A stretch of DNA of 64,000 nucleotides from Lentzea albida (GTDB taxonomy: Bacteria; Actinomycetota; Actinomycetes; Mycobacteriales; Pseudonocardiaceae): the NCBI RefSeq assembly GCF_900111005.1, contig NZ_FOFV01000020.1:62001-126000 (forward strand), written 5' to 3'. How positions within the stretch are numbered: position 1 is the stretch's first letter; each line of letters begins with the position of its first letter. The position numbers and the translations under genes are program-made. Positions 37,736-49,153 of the stretch are shown here, piece by piece. The notes beneath the pieces are model-generated. The model saw nothing but the letters and a program-made list of their open reading frames with translations. It was not told the origin of the DNA and made no database searches.

Positions 37736-38569
37736 TTACGCGTCCGGCTGCCGCGTCGCGGCGTCAACGGTCTGTTCCAGCAGAACGGCGATCGTCGTCG
37801 GTCCCACGCCTCCCGGAACGGGCGTGATCAGGCCCGCGTGGGCCGCAGCCTCGAAGTCGACGTCACCGACGTTGCCCTCGTTGTACCCGGCGTCGACCAC
37901 GACCGCGCCGGGCTTGATCCAGCCGCCCCGCACGAGCCGCGGCCTACCCACGGCCGCGACGATGATGTCCGCCGTGCGCACGATCTCGGCGAGGCCCGCG
38001 GTCTTCGAGTGGCAGATCGTGACGGTGGCGTCGCGAGCGAGGAGGAGCATCGCGGCGGGTTTGCCGAGGATCGGGCTGCGGCCGATCACGACGGCGTGCT
38101 TGCCGGCGATCTCGACGTCGTACGCGTCGAGCAGGCGCACGATCCCGCCCGGCGTGCAGGACACGAACTCGTTGTGCCCGAAGGACATCGCGGCGAACGA
38201 GTGCGTCGTGACGCCATCGACGTCCTTGTGCGGGACGATCGCCTCGAACGCCGACCGCTCGTCGATGTGGCCTGGTACCGGGTGCTGCAACAGGATGCCG
38301 TGCACGGCCGGGTCGTCCGACAGCGCGCGGATCCGCGCGACGAGCTCCTCCGTCGTCGTGCTCGCCGGCAACGCCACGTGCACGGAGTCGAGTCCTGCCT
38401 TGCGGCAGCGGTTCTGCTTCATCCGCACGTACGTGACGGAAGCGGGATCGTCGCCGACGATCACGGTGGCCAAGCAGGGTTTGCGGCCGGTGCGCGACGT
38501 GTACTCGGCGGCCTTCTCAGACGCTCGCTGAACGATGTCGCGCGCGAGCTCGGTTCCGGACATCAGCAC
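37736..38569 (-). CDS. folD: FolD-like methylenetetrahydrofolate dehydrogenase/cyclohydrolase
   Basis: 277 residues from GTG 38569, which has GGAGG 6 nt upstream (ATG 38563 is too far from it). The fold is clear: VTYVRMKQNRCRKAGL with catalytic K51, Q95, KDVDG (115-119), and the NADP strand VVIGRSPILGKPAAMLLL, PGGVGPTTIAVLL. The usual VQLPLP is LLQHPVP and the F in KDVDGFH is missing, so this is a divergent member and may not be the main FolD of the cell. It lies 90 nt downstream of the PEP-synthase-like gene. Confidence 0.85.
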   Translation of the reverse strand: MLMSGTELARDIVQRASEKAAEYTSRTGRKPCLATVIVGDDPASVTYVRMKQNRCRKAGLDSVHVALPASTTTEELVARIRALSDDPAVHGILLQHPVPGHIDERSAFEAIVPHKDVDGVTTHSFAAMSFGHNEFVSCTPGGIVRLLDAYDVEIAGKHAVVIGRSPILGKPAAMLLLARDATVTICHSKTAGLAEIVRTADIIVAAVGRPRLVRGGWIKPGAVVVDAGYNEGNVGDVDFEAAAHAGLITPVPGGVGPTTIAVLLEQTVDAATRQPDA

Positions 38570-38659
38570 GGGCGGCCTCCACAGGTGGATTCGCCCAGGC
38601 GCGCGGCTCAGCTCGGTCCGGGGTCGCTTCCCGGTGGTGCTCCACCTCGATTGCGCCAG

Positions 38660-41149
38660 TCACGCCCCGTCGTCCAGTGCAGTGACCGCGCCGGTGCTGC
38701 CGTCCACGGTGATCCGCTCCCCCGTCCTGATCCTGGACACGGCCTCCCGCACGCCCACGACCGCCGGGATGCCGTACTCCCGCGCCACCACCGCGCCGTG
38801 CGAGTTCGCGCCGCCCATCTCCATCACCAGGCCGCCCGCCGTCAGGAACAGCGGGGTCCAGCCGGGGTCCGTCGACGGTGCCACGAGGATCTCGCCGGGT
38901 TCGAGGTGTGCGCCGACCGGGTCCATGACGACGCGCGCGACACCGGTGATCGTGCCCGCCGACGCCGGCGTGCCGACCAGGTCGCCCTCCACCGGTGTGC
39001 CGTGGTGGACGGCTTCGGGTTCCGTACCGTCGGACAGCAGCACGCGCGGGATGTGCCTGCGCCGCATCTCGCGGTCGTGGACCTCGCGGCGCGCGGCCAC
39101 CAGCGGGCGCAGATCCCCTTGCGAGGAGCGCATTTCCTCGAAGTCCAGGAAGAACACGTCGTCCGCGGTGTCGAGGCGGCCGTCCGCGACGAGCTGTGCG
39201 CCGAACTCGGCGATGCGCTTCCGCAGCGCCCCGAACAAGGTGATGATCAGGTACTTCGGGTACTCGCGCAGACCGGCGAGCAGTCTGGTGCGGCGCAACG
39301 CGAAGCGCACGAACCAGCCGCGTCCCCTGGCGCGCCGGGCGAGCGTCTCGATCATCGCCTCGGCCTCGGCGGCGCCTCGTGCGAACACCGCGTCCGGGTG
39401 GGCCTGGCCGTCCTCCAGGAGCAGGAAGTTCCTCACGACGCCGATGACGTGCGCGGGGTCGTCCGACCACCTCGGCAGGCCCAGGTCGATCTCGGCGACG
39501 GCGCGGTGGCCCCACCGCGAGAGGAAGCGGTCGAGTGCCGCGGGGCGTTCCCCGTCCTGGAACTGCCGCAGCGCGACGGGGTCGTGCCGGATCTCCTGCG
39601 CCAGGTCCCACATCGCCATGTCCATCTCGGTGGTGATGTTGTTCGGCAGTCCGCGCAGCACGGTCTGCAGCTCCCCCGGCTTCGTCTTCACGACCTTGCC
39701 GACCAGGCCGAGCATCGCGAACCCCATCAGCGCGGTGGGGGCGAGCCCGGGCAGCACCGGCACGGTGCACTGCCGCAACGCCTGCTCGATCGAGAGGTTC
39801 GCGGACTTCTCCAGGACCTCGCGTTCCATCAGCAACGCGGTGCGCACGGCCTTCTCGGGGTCCACCAACGCCTTCACCGCCGTCACGGGCACGCGGAACC
39901 GGCGGGCGAGCCTGAAGACGCGCTTGAGCGCGGGCGTCGGCGAGGAGTTCCTGATCGCGAACCTCGGATCGTCGAACAGGCTCTTCAACACCTCGGACGA
40001 ACGCGCCTCCATCACACCGAGCAGGCGCGTGACGAACTCCCGGCCGACCTTGCTCTGCAACACCTTGGTGACGTCGAAGAAGATGCGTTCACCGGCCTCC
40101 ACATAGGACTGACTCGCCGGGTCGCCGATCACGATCTCGAACGCGGACTGGGCGATCTCGCGGAACGCCGCACGTCCCATCGGCGTGATCGGGCGTTCGA
40201 GCCCCTGGGCGAGGCTGAAGCAGAAGTAGGCGTGAGCACCACCGTCCGGGTTGTCCGGCAACGGGAACAGCGTCGTGATCGGACGCGCCTGGGTCAGGTG
40301 CAGCTCGCCGTCGTCGTCGATGGCCCACTCGGTGTCCTGCGGTGATCCGTAGTGCGCCTGCACCTTGCGGCCGAGGACGGCGAGCGCGTGGACCTGCCCG
40401 TCGGTGAGGCACTGGTCGCCGCTCTCCCCTACCTCGACGTGCTCGGTGCCGCCGCCGGGCAGCGAGCGGATGACGAACTTCTTGTCGCCCAAACGCTTCT
40501 CGACGATCTCGTCGCCGTCGACGACGAAGTGGTCGGGGTTGACCGCGCCGGACACCACCGCCTCGCCGAGGCCGGGACTGGCGTCGATGACGATCTGGTC
40601 GCGCGTGCCCGTGACGGGGTTCGCCGTGAACATCACGCCGGACACCGCGGACTGCACCATCCGTTGCACGACAACGGCGAGGTACGTCGTGGTGTGGTCG
40701 ATGCCGTTCGTCTCGCGGTAGCTGACCGCGCGATCGGTCCACAGCGAGGCCCAGCACCGGCGCACGGCGTCGACCACCGCGTCCTCGCCGACGACGTTGA
40801 GGAACGTGTCCTGCTGGCCCGCGAAGCTCGCGAACGGCAGGTCCTCGGCCGTGGCGCTGGACCGCACGGCGACCGGCACGGCGTCGCCGAGCTCGCGGTA
40901 CCCGGCGACGACCGCGTCCCGGATCTTCTGCGGCACAGGGGTTTCGAGCACCGTCCTGCGGGCGTTGTCCGGGGTCGTGCCCGCCAGGTCGCCGGCCTGC
41001 ACGACGGCGCGGTAGGCGTCCGTGGTGACGCAGAAGCCCTGCGGCACCGGAAGGCCGGCCCTGGTGAGCTCGCCGAGGTTCGCGGCCTTGCCGCCCACGG
41101 TGGCGAGCATCGAGCCGTCGATGGACTTGAAGCCGATCGTGAGCGCCAT
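38660..41149 (-). CDS. PEP synthase/rifampicin phosphotransferase-like enzyme
   Basis: 829 residues. N-terminal PEP/pyruvate-binding ATP-grasp domain (GGKAANLGEL near 19-28, VAVRSSATAEDLP, VMFTANPVTG), a long middle helical domain, and a C-terminal swivelling His domain with H784 in GGANSHGAVVAREYGIPAV. This three-part order and length are those of rifampicin phosphotransferase (Rph) and its relatives, shorter than true PEP synthase. The drug-binding specificity cannot be inferred. No rifampicin-associated element was found in the 87-nt leader. The leader has a clear GGAGGGG near the ATG. Confidence 0.82.
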   Translation of the reverse strand: MALTIGFKSIDGSMLATVGGKAANLGELTRAGLPVPQGFCVTTDAYRAVVQAGDLAGTTPDNARRTVLETPVPQKIRDAVVAGYRELGDAVPVAVRSSATAEDLPFASFAGQQDTFLNVVGEDAVVDAVRRCWASLWTDRAVSYRETNGIDHTTTYLAVVVQRMVQSAVSGVMFTANPVTGTRDQIVIDASPGLGEAVVSGAVNPDHFVVDGDEIVEKRLGDKKFVIRSLPGGGTEHVEVGESGDQCLTDGQVHALAVLGRKVQAHYGSPQDTEWAIDDDGELHLTQARPITTLFPLPDNPDGGAHAYFCFSLAQGLERPITPMGRAAFREIAQSAFEIVIGDPASQSYVEAGERIFFDVTKVLQSKVGREFVTRLLGVMEARSSEVLKSLFDDPRFAIRNSSPTPALKRVFRLARRFRVPVTAVKALVDPEKAVRTALLMEREVLEKSANLSIEQALRQCTVPVLPGLAPTALMGFAMLGLVGKVVKTKPGELQTVLRGLPNNITTEMDMAMWDLAQEIRHDPVALRQFQDGERPAALDRFLSRWGHRAVAEIDLGLPRWSDDPAHVIGVVRNFLLLEDGQAHPDAVFARGAAEAEAMIETLARRARGRGWFVRFALRRTRLLAGLREYPKYLIITLFGALRKRIAEFGAQLVADGRLDTADDVFFLDFEEMRSSQGDLRPLVAARREVHDREMRRRHIPRVLLSDGTEPEAVHHGTPVEGDLVGTPASAGTITGVARVVMDPVGAHLEPGEILVAPSTDPGWTPLFLTAGGLVMEMGGANSHGAVVAREYGIPAVVGVREAVSRIRTGERITVDGSTGAVTALDDGA

Positions 41150-41236
41150 GGTGTCCCCTCCAGGTTCGCCTGAAGAGGAGGTTACGAGCGTTCGGCCAAA
41201 AACTCAACAAGCGATGAATAAATCACCCCGCCGGGG

Positions 41237-42133
41237 TCACCGCTCCTGATCAGAGCGGCTCACCCAGTCCGGAAGGGGTTCACGGGCCTGCCGCCAGTCC
41301 TCCGGCGGGCCCGTGACGACGCCTCCGACGATCGCGGCGGTGGTGTCGACGTCTCCCCCGGCCCGGACGCACGCCGTGATGGCGGCGCGGTAGTCGTCGA
41401 GGTGGTGGGCGGCGACCCAGAGCGTGAACGGCACGGTGTCCTGCGCCGTGACGCGCGAGCCGTTGCCCAGCACGTAGGCCGCCTCCTCGGCGTCGCCGAT
41501 CTTGCGCGCCCTGTCGATCCCCTTGCGCACGACCGAGTCCTCGAGGTGGTCGAGGACGGTGCCGAGCAGGTCGCGCGGCGGTGTGCCCGTCAGCCGGGCC
41601 CTGGCCGCGACCGCCGCCGCGTGGGCGACCGCGACACCACCCATGACACCCTCCGGGTGCTGGTGCGTCACCTCGCTGGCACGGATCGCCTGCGCCGTGA
41701 CGGTTGCCGGGTCGTCGGCGAAGTAGGCGCCCAGCGGTGCGATCCGCATCGCCGCTCCGTTGCCGCACGAGCCCTGACCGCCGAACGCGCTGGAGGCCGC
41801 CTCCTTCCACGGCGTGCCCTGCCGGATCTTGCGCAGGATCGTGAAAGCCCCAGCGCCGTAACCGCGGTAGGGCTCGCAGCGGTCGGCGAACGTCGCCGCG
41901 AGCCGGGTCTGGTCGACGGCGCCGTGGTCGCGGAGTTCGGCGACGAGGTTGCAGGCCATTTCGGTGTCGTCGGTCCACTCCCACGGGCCCCGTGGCGGCG
42001 TGCCGGCCACGAGGTCGGGCAACGAGCGGCCGACCATGAAGAACTGAGCGCCCAGAGCGTCGCCGACGGAGAGCCCGTCGAGCGAGGCGTATGCGAGGTC
42101 CAGGCGCGCACGAGTGTGCAGAACTATGCGCAT
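41237..42133 (-). CDS. ADP-ribosylglycohydrolase
   Basis: 298 residues from ATG 42133 (GTG 42136 also possible). Two metal-binding clusters, WTDDTEMA near 53-60 and GGDVDTTAAIVGG near 259-271, plus GNGAAMRIAPLG, identify the DraG/ARH fold that removes ADP-ribose from proteins or small molecules. Starts of this gene and the LysR gene are only 37 nt apart and divergent, the classical arrangement of a LysR regulator with its target. Confidence 0.92.
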   Translation of the reverse strand: MRIVLHTRARLDLAYASLDGLSVGDALGAQFFMVGRSLPDLVAGTPPRGPWEWTDDTEMACNLVAELRDHGAVDQTRLAATFADRCEPYRGYGAGAFTILRKIRQGTPWKEAASSAFGGQGSCGNGAAMRIAPLGAYFADDPATVTAQAIRASEVTHQHPEGVMGGVAVAHAAAVAARARLTGTPPRDLLGTVLDHLEDSVVRKGIDRARKIGDAEEAAYVLGNGSRVTAQDTVPFTLWVAAHHLDDYRAAITACVRAGGDVDTTAAIVGGVVTGPPEDWRQAREPLPDWVSRSDQER

Positions 42134-42170
42134 CACCTGCGATTTTATCGTTCTGACCTACGCTGGTCGC

Positions 42171-42959
42171 ATGGATTTGGACCTGCGGAAGCTGCGGTAC
42201 TTCGTGGCGGTCGCGGAGCACCTGAACTTCGGCCGCGCCGCCGAGGCCCTGCACATCGCGCAGCCGGTGCTGTCACGGCAGATCCGCGCGCTGGAGGCAG
42301 AGCTGAAGGTCCAGCTGTTCGACCGTTCCTCCAAGGGGACCGTCCTGACGCCGTCCGGGGAGCAGCTGCTGGCCGACGCGCGGCCGTTGCTCGCGCAGGC
42401 TTCGGCCCTGCTGCGACGCGTGGGCGCGGCCGGCACGTTCTCGGTCGGGTTCATGCCCGGCCTGATCATCACGCCCGCGGTGCGGCTGCTGGCGTCACGG
42501 CATCCCGGGCTGCGGGTCGACGTGGTGCGCACGACGTGGACGGACCAGGTCGACGTGATCCACGACGGCCGCGTCGACGTCGGGTACGTGCGGCTGCCGG
42601 TGCCGGTGGACGGGCTGGGGATCGCGCCGCTCTCCACCGAACCGTGCGTGGCCGTGCTCCCGGCGACGCATCGGCTGGCGGGCAAGGAGAGCGTGCGGCA
42701 AGCGGACCTGGCCGGCGAGCGGATCGTGCACCACGACAGCACGCCGGGGATCCGGTCCGTCGAGGAGAAGCTGGAGCACGTCGCGCTGCACGGCGGAGTG
42801 ACGATCCTGCCGTTGTCGACGGCGGTGTTCTACTCGCGCGAGGACCTGGTGCACGTGCCGGTGGAGGACATCGCGCCGAACGAGGTCGCGCTGGCGTGGG
42901 CCGCCCACCGGCACACGCCGCTGATCGACGACTTCATCTCGATAGCCCGGCAGGTGTGA
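42171..42959 (+). CDS. LysR-family transcriptional regulator
   Basis: 262 residues from ATG 42171. DLDLRKLRYFVAVAEHLNFG and AAEALHIAQPVLSRQIRALE form the helix-turn-helix, followed by a shortened effector domain; LysR proteins are usually near 300 residues, so part of the second subdomain is reduced. No Shine-Dalgarno before the ATG, possibly leaderless. The likely target is the divergent ADP-ribosylglycohydrolase gene. Confidence 0.92.
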   Translation: MDLDLRKLRYFVAVAEHLNFGRAAEALHIAQPVLSRQIRALEAELKVQLFDRSSKGTVLTPSGEQLLADARPLLAQASALLRRVGAAGTFSVGFMPGLIITPAVRLLASRHPGLRVDVVRTTWTDQVDVIHDGRVDVGYVRLPVPVDGLGIAPLSTEPCVAVLPATHRLAGKESVRQADLAGERIVHHDSTPGIRSVEEKLEHVALHGGVTILPLSTAVFYSREDLVHVPVEDIAPNEVALAWAAHRHTPLIDDFISIARQV

Positions 42960-43485
42960 AGACGAAGCTGTCGCGGAAGCCGCCGTCGCCGCGCCTCGTC
43001 GCCATGAGCCGCATCTCGGGCATGAAGTGGAAGAACACGAGCGCCCCCGACCTGTCCGGGTAGCCGAGCGTCTTCGAGTACTTGGGGTTCGTGCCGCCCA
43101 GCCACAACGGCGGCTCGCCGTACTCGGCGATCACGTCGTCGAGCAGGCAGTCGTGCTCGCCGAGCACACCGGGGATGCGGCTGTCCGCGTCGAGGCTGAG
43201 CCAGCCCTGCCGGTGCGCGAGGTCCGCGTACACCGACGCCATGACGTCCTCGCTGCGGTGGCCGAGCACCTCGTGCACCGCTCCGCTGACCATGGCCGCG
43301 TTCGCCGCGCCGCGCTTGACCAACGACTCGAGCTCGTTCTGCCACCGGTCCGTGCGGTCGTCGGCGAACGCCAGCGCGTCGAGCAAGGTGAGGATCACCG
43401 CCTCACCGCCGTACATGCCGGGACGCCGGACAGCGGCGTTGAGCTGTCCGAGCAGGTAACGGCGTAAGTCGTCGAACGAAGGCAT
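42934..43485 (-). CDS. Protein of unknown function
   Basis: 183 residues from ATG 43485. RRPGMYGGEAVILTLLDALAFADDR near the N-terminus, helical throughout, with ELESLVKRGAANAAMVSGAV; the end is FRDSFVFTPAG. No signal peptide or membrane segments. It overlaps the LysR end by 26 nt tail to tail. I do not recognise the family. Confidence 0.72.
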   Translation of the reverse strand: MPSFDDLRRYLLGQLNAAVRRPGMYGGEAVILTLLDALAFADDRTDRWQNELESLVKRGAANAAMVSGAVHEVLGHRSEDVMASVYADLAHRQGWLSLDADSRIPGVLGEHDCLLDDVIAEYGEPPLWLGGTNPKYSKTLGYPDRSGALVFFHFMPEMRLMATRRGDGGFRDSFVFTPAGLSR

Positions 43486-43582
43486 CTATCCCCCTTAATG
43501 CGAGATGTTCTATCAGTTGCGAGTGGGCGAAACGGAATCGCCTTCACGACCGACAGGGGAGGCAAGAACTGGGGAGGACCAC

Positions 43583-44104
43583 TTGGGCATCACCAACCGG
43601 CAGGTCGTCGCGTACTGGGTCGAGCACGAGGTCGACCTCGTCATCGACTGGAGCACGGCCCACGAACGCTGCTGGCGCTGCGGTTACAGGTCCTCACTGG
43701 AGCAACACCTCGTCGTGCCGCCGTCCATGGGCGGCGTCCGCACCACGGACAACGTCGTGCTGCTGTGCGGCCGGTGCGTCAGCGAGTCGCCGAGCCACCA
43801 GGACCCGCAGTACCTGTGGCGCTGGCTGCGCGCGACGTCCGTGGCGGTCAACGACACCTACTGGACGCTGCGGGGCTGGGAGGAGTTCGAGGTCATCTTC
43901 GGCCGCAAGCCCCTGGAGTGCTTCAAGGAGGCGGGGGTCGACCACCGCTCGCTGAACGCCGAGTGCCGGGCGCTGGCGGCCGACGAGTTCGCGAAGACCG
44001 TTGTCCGCTTCGGGGAGGGACGGCTCAACCCGTCGACGATCGCGTGCGTGATCGCGGAGGTCGAGAAGAAGCTGGCGGACCGTCACGGCATCAAGCTGCC
44101 GTGA
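43583..44104 (+). CDS. HNH-endonuclease-like protein
   Basis: 173 residues from TTG 43583, supported by GGGGAGG 5-6 nt upstream; ATG 43505 would extend it by 26 residues but has no start site. CWRCG, then H-LVVPPSMGGVRTTDNVVLLC-GRC is the zinc-ribbon/beta-beta-alpha core of HNH proteins (CxxC, H, DN, CxxC). The last residues are a helix. A nuclease role is inferred only from this motif; no toxin or restriction partner adjoins. Confidence 0.7.
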   Translation: MGITNRQVVAYWVEHEVDLVIDWSTAHERCWRCGYRSSLEQHLVVPPSMGGVRTTDNVVLLCGRCVSESPSHQDPQYLWRWLRATSVAVNDTYWTLRGWEEFEVIFGRKPLECFKEAGVDHRSLNAECRALAADEFAKTVVRFGEGRLNPSTIACVIAEVEKKLADRHGIKLP

Positions 44105-44137
44105 CGGTCCGCAACTCCGGTTGCAGCGTCTAACAGG

Positions 44138-44171
44138 CGGGGCCTCGAACGCGTGACGCGTCGAGGCCCCG
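44138..44171. terminator. Bidirectional stem-loop between HNH-like gene and nrdJ
   Basis: CGGGGCCTCGA (44138-44148) pairs with 44161-44171, with an inner CGCG/CGCG extension after one bulged A. It is centred between the convergent stops. Confidence 0.75.
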
Positions 44172-44205
44172 ACCGCTGTTCGGCTACAGCGTCCAGCTAC
44201 CGCTG

Positions 44206-47046
<2,841 letters not shown>

Positions 47047-47116
47047 GGTGGATCTCCCTCGTACTGGTGCTTCAGGAAAAAAGATGGCTTGCCTCGCGCG
47101 CTTCACCGCGCGCGGA

Positions 47117-47587
47117 TCACTGCTCGGCCGGTGCTTCCTCGGCTCTCGCAGTGCGAAGATCAAGGATTTCCTTCTCGAAGTCCTCGACGGACGAGAAGGA
47201 CCTGTAAACGCTCGCGAAGCGCAGATACGCGACCTCGTCGAGTTCACGCAGGGGGCCGAGAATGGCGAGTCCCACCTCGTGGCTCGCGATTTCCGCGCAC
47301 CCCGTCGACCGGATCGACTCTTCCACCTGCTGCGCGAGCACCTGGAACGCGTCCTCGTCGACCGGGCGGCCCTGGCACGCCCTGCGCACGCCGACGACGA
47401 CCTTGTCGCGGCTGAAAGGCTCCGTCACGCCGGAGCGCTTGACCACGGCGAGAACCGCTTCTTCGACCGTGGTGAACCTTCGGCTGCAGCTGTTGCAGGA
47501 GCGGCGACGACGGATCACCTGACCCTCGTCCACCTCGCGGGAGTCGACCACCCGCGAGTCCGAATGGCGGCAGAACGGACACCGCAC
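47117..47587 (-). CDS. nrdR: Transcriptional repressor NrdR
   Basis: 156 residues from GTG 47587. Zinc ribbon CPFC (3-6) and CNSC (31-34), then an ATP-cone domain. NrdR senses dATP/ATP and represses ribonucleotide reductase genes. nrdJ follows it directly, as in Streptomyces. A likely NrdR box is 92-107 nt upstream. Confidence 0.96.
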   Translation of the reverse strand: MRCPFCRHSDSRVVDSREVDEGQVIRRRRSCNSCSRRFTTVEEAVLAVVKRSGVTEPFSRDKVVVGVRRACQGRPVDEDAFQVLAQQVEESIRSTGCAEIASHEVGLAILGPLRELDEVAYLRFASVYRSFSSVEDFEKEILDLRTARAEEAPAEQ

Positions 47588-47646
47588 GCCACCTCACCCC
47601 TTCCCCCGCGCAGCAACCATCGCAGCAGCCTCACTGGTCGGGTTAC

Positions 47647-47694
47647 CCACAACCTGTGGACTACTTACAACGGTGCAACCACTAGATGTAGGGG
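47647..47694 (-). promoter_or_regulatory. Candidate NrdR-box pair upstream of nrdR
   Basis: CCACTAGATGTAGGGG (47679-47694) has the palindromic form of NrdR boxes; a second CCACA-N3-TGTGG palindrome is at 47647-47659, about three helical turns away. The rest of 47588-47848 holds no gene and no cobalamin riboswitch that I could recognise. Confidence 0.5.
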
Positions 47695-47778
47695 TAGAAC
47701 CTAGATCGCAACCGACGCCGACGCAACTCGACACACCACTCGAACGGGGGAACGTTGCGCCGATCAGCGGCGATTACG

Positions 47779-47821
47779 CAAAAAAGCCCGCCGGTGACGG
47801 AGCGTTCACGTCACGGCGGGC
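47779..47821 (-). terminator. Intrinsic terminator of the small membrane-protein gene
   Basis: A 13-bp G/C stem (47786-47799 with 47809-47821, one bulged G) is followed on the minus strand by TTTTTT. It is the only terminator in the window with a real T-run. Confidence 0.85.
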
Positions 47822-47848
47822 GCCAGAACACAAGATGTGGGGGTGGAG

Positions 47849-48130
47849 CTACGGGGTGACCCCCGCCTGCTGTAGGTAGAGCACGCCGAGCGCGACCACC
47901 GTGAGTGCGCTCAAGACGCCGACCGCGATCAGTTCGAACAACGACTCGCGCTGCGGCCGGACCTCGCACGAGCTCGACTCGCGCTTGGCCGGGACGACGA
48001 CGGGATGCGGCCTCGTCGCCGGACGGCGCGGCATGACCCGGGGACCCGAACGGAGGGGACGTCCCGCCGCGACGGCAGCGACGTCACTGCCCTCGCCACC
48101 CGGCAACCGCTTCTCGACGAGCACCGCCAT
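47849..48130 (-). CDS. Small SOS-linked membrane protein, ChiZ/DivS position
   Basis: 93 residues from ATG 48130, fixed by GGAGGT 5 nt upstream. An N-terminal Arg/Pro-rich region (about 24-60) precedes one membrane helix (about 64-86) and a seven-residue external end. The gene is divergent from lexA and a perfect LexA box lies 31-47 nt before its start. In mycobacteria and corynebacteria the gene at this place encodes an SOS-induced division inhibitor (Rv2719c/ChiZ with a LysM domain, DivS). This protein lacks any LysM domain. Function is inferred from position and layout only. Confidence 0.75.
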   Translation of the reverse strand: MAVLVEKRLPGGEGSDVAAVAAGRPLRSGPRVMPRRPATRPHPVVVPAKRESSSCEVRPQRESLFELIAVGVLSALTVVALGVLYLQQAGVTP

Positions 48131-48161
48131 CACGACCTCCATCGCAGGTCAACCACCTTGA

Positions 48162-48177
48162 TCGAACAGGGGTTCGA
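48162..48177. promoter_or_regulatory. LexA (SOS) box 1, perfect
   Basis: TCGAAC-AGGG-GTTCGA matches the actinobacterial LexA operator exactly. It is placed to control the small minus-strand gene and, at a distance, lexA. Confidence 0.9.
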
Positions 48178-48242
48178 TCGAACGTCCGTGCGAATTTCTA
48201 CCAGACCCGCTCTCCGAACGCCACAACACGCGGCCAAATACC

Positions 48243-48258
48243 TCGAACAGGTGTTTGA
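48243..48258. promoter_or_regulatory. LexA (SOS) box 2, one mismatch
   Basis: TCGAAC-AGGT-GTTTGA, one base off the palindrome, about 93 nt before the lexA start; autoregulation of lexA is expected. Confidence 0.8.
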
Positions 48259-48350
48259 TCTGTGCAGCAAACACGACTACCGTCGACCACGAAGATCGAC
48301 GGAGTGCCGGAATCCCATTCGAACTGGGGGCGGCGAGGAGGACAGCGACC

Positions 48351-49043
48351 GTGGCAGGCAAGACGATCGACCCGGATCCCGCTCTTGTGGAGACACAGGT
48401 GAACGAGATCGCGGGAAACGCCGGCCTGACTCTGCGTCAGCGCAAGGTGCTCGACGTGATCCGCGATTGGGTCGACCGTTTCGGCTACCCGCCGAGCGTG
48501 CGCGAGATCGGCGAGGCCGTGGGCCTGACGTCGACCTCGTCGGTCGCGTACCAGTTGCGCGCGCTGGAGCGGAAGGGCTTCCTGCGCCGCGACCCGAACC
48601 GCCCGCGCGCGGTCGGGATGCTGCCCACCGAGATCGACCCCGGTCTCGACCCGATGTCCAAGCCGACGCCCGCGTACGTGCCGATGGTCGGCCGGATCGC
48701 GGCCGGTGGCCCGATCCTGGCCGAGGAGTCGATCGAGGACGTGTTCCCGCTGCCGCGCGAGATCGTCGGCGAGGGTGAGCTGTTCCTGCTGCGCGTCGTC
48801 GGCGACTCGATGATCGACGCCGCGATCACCGACGGCGACTGGGTCGTGATCCGCAAGCAGCCCACGGCCGACCAGGGCGAGATCGTCGCCGCCATGATCG
48901 ACGGCGAGGCGACGGTGAAGACGTTCAAGCGCAAGGACGGCCACGTGTGGCTGATGCCGCACAACCCGGCCTACCAGCCGATCAACGGCGACGAGGCCAC
49001 CATCCTCGGCAAGGTCGTGACGGTGCTGCGGCGCCTTCCGTAG
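48351..49043 (+). CDS. lexA: LexA repressor
   Basis: 230 residues from GTG 48351 with GAGGAGGA upstream. The winged helix ([20 protein letters not shown]) is followed by the self-cleavage site A118-G119 in RIAAGGP, nucleophile S153 (GDSM) and K190 (TVKTF). It represses the SOS regulon and cleaves itself when RecA is active. Two LexA boxes lie upstream. It ends in a terminator that contains the GATATATC palindrome. Confidence 0.96.
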   Translation: MAGKTIDPDPALVETQVNEIAGNAGLTLRQRKVLDVIRDWVDRFGYPPSVREIGEAVGLTSTSSVAYQLRALERKGFLRRDPNRPRAVGMLPTEIDPGLDPMSKPTPAYVPMVGRIAAGGPILAEESIEDVFPLPREIVGEGELFLLRVVGDSMIDAAITDGDWVVIRKQPTADQGEIVAAMIDGEATVKTFKRKDGHVWLMPHNPAYQPINGDEATILGKVVTVLRRLP

Positions 49044-49058
49044 TTCTCGACGGACTCA

Positions 49059-49090
49059 GAGCCCAGAACTGATATATCGGTTCCGGGCTC
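49059..49090. terminator. Long palindrome/stem-loop after lexA, contains AACTGATATATCGGTT
   Basis: 32 bp, palindromic in 14 of 16 positions: GAGCCC at one end and GGGCTC at the other flank the 16-mer at 49067-49082. It sits between convergent stops and can act in both directions. Confidence 0.7.
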
Positions 49091-49153
49091 AGGCGTGTCT
49101 GCTGTTGTGACGCCGGAATCCTTGGCCGTCCGCCACTGCTCTCCGGGCGGCGG

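Noticed and set aside
47117-47247. NrdJ N-terminus extended to 47247
   Set aside because: The extension runs antisense-like through the end of nrdR and has no start site; GTG 47046 has one.
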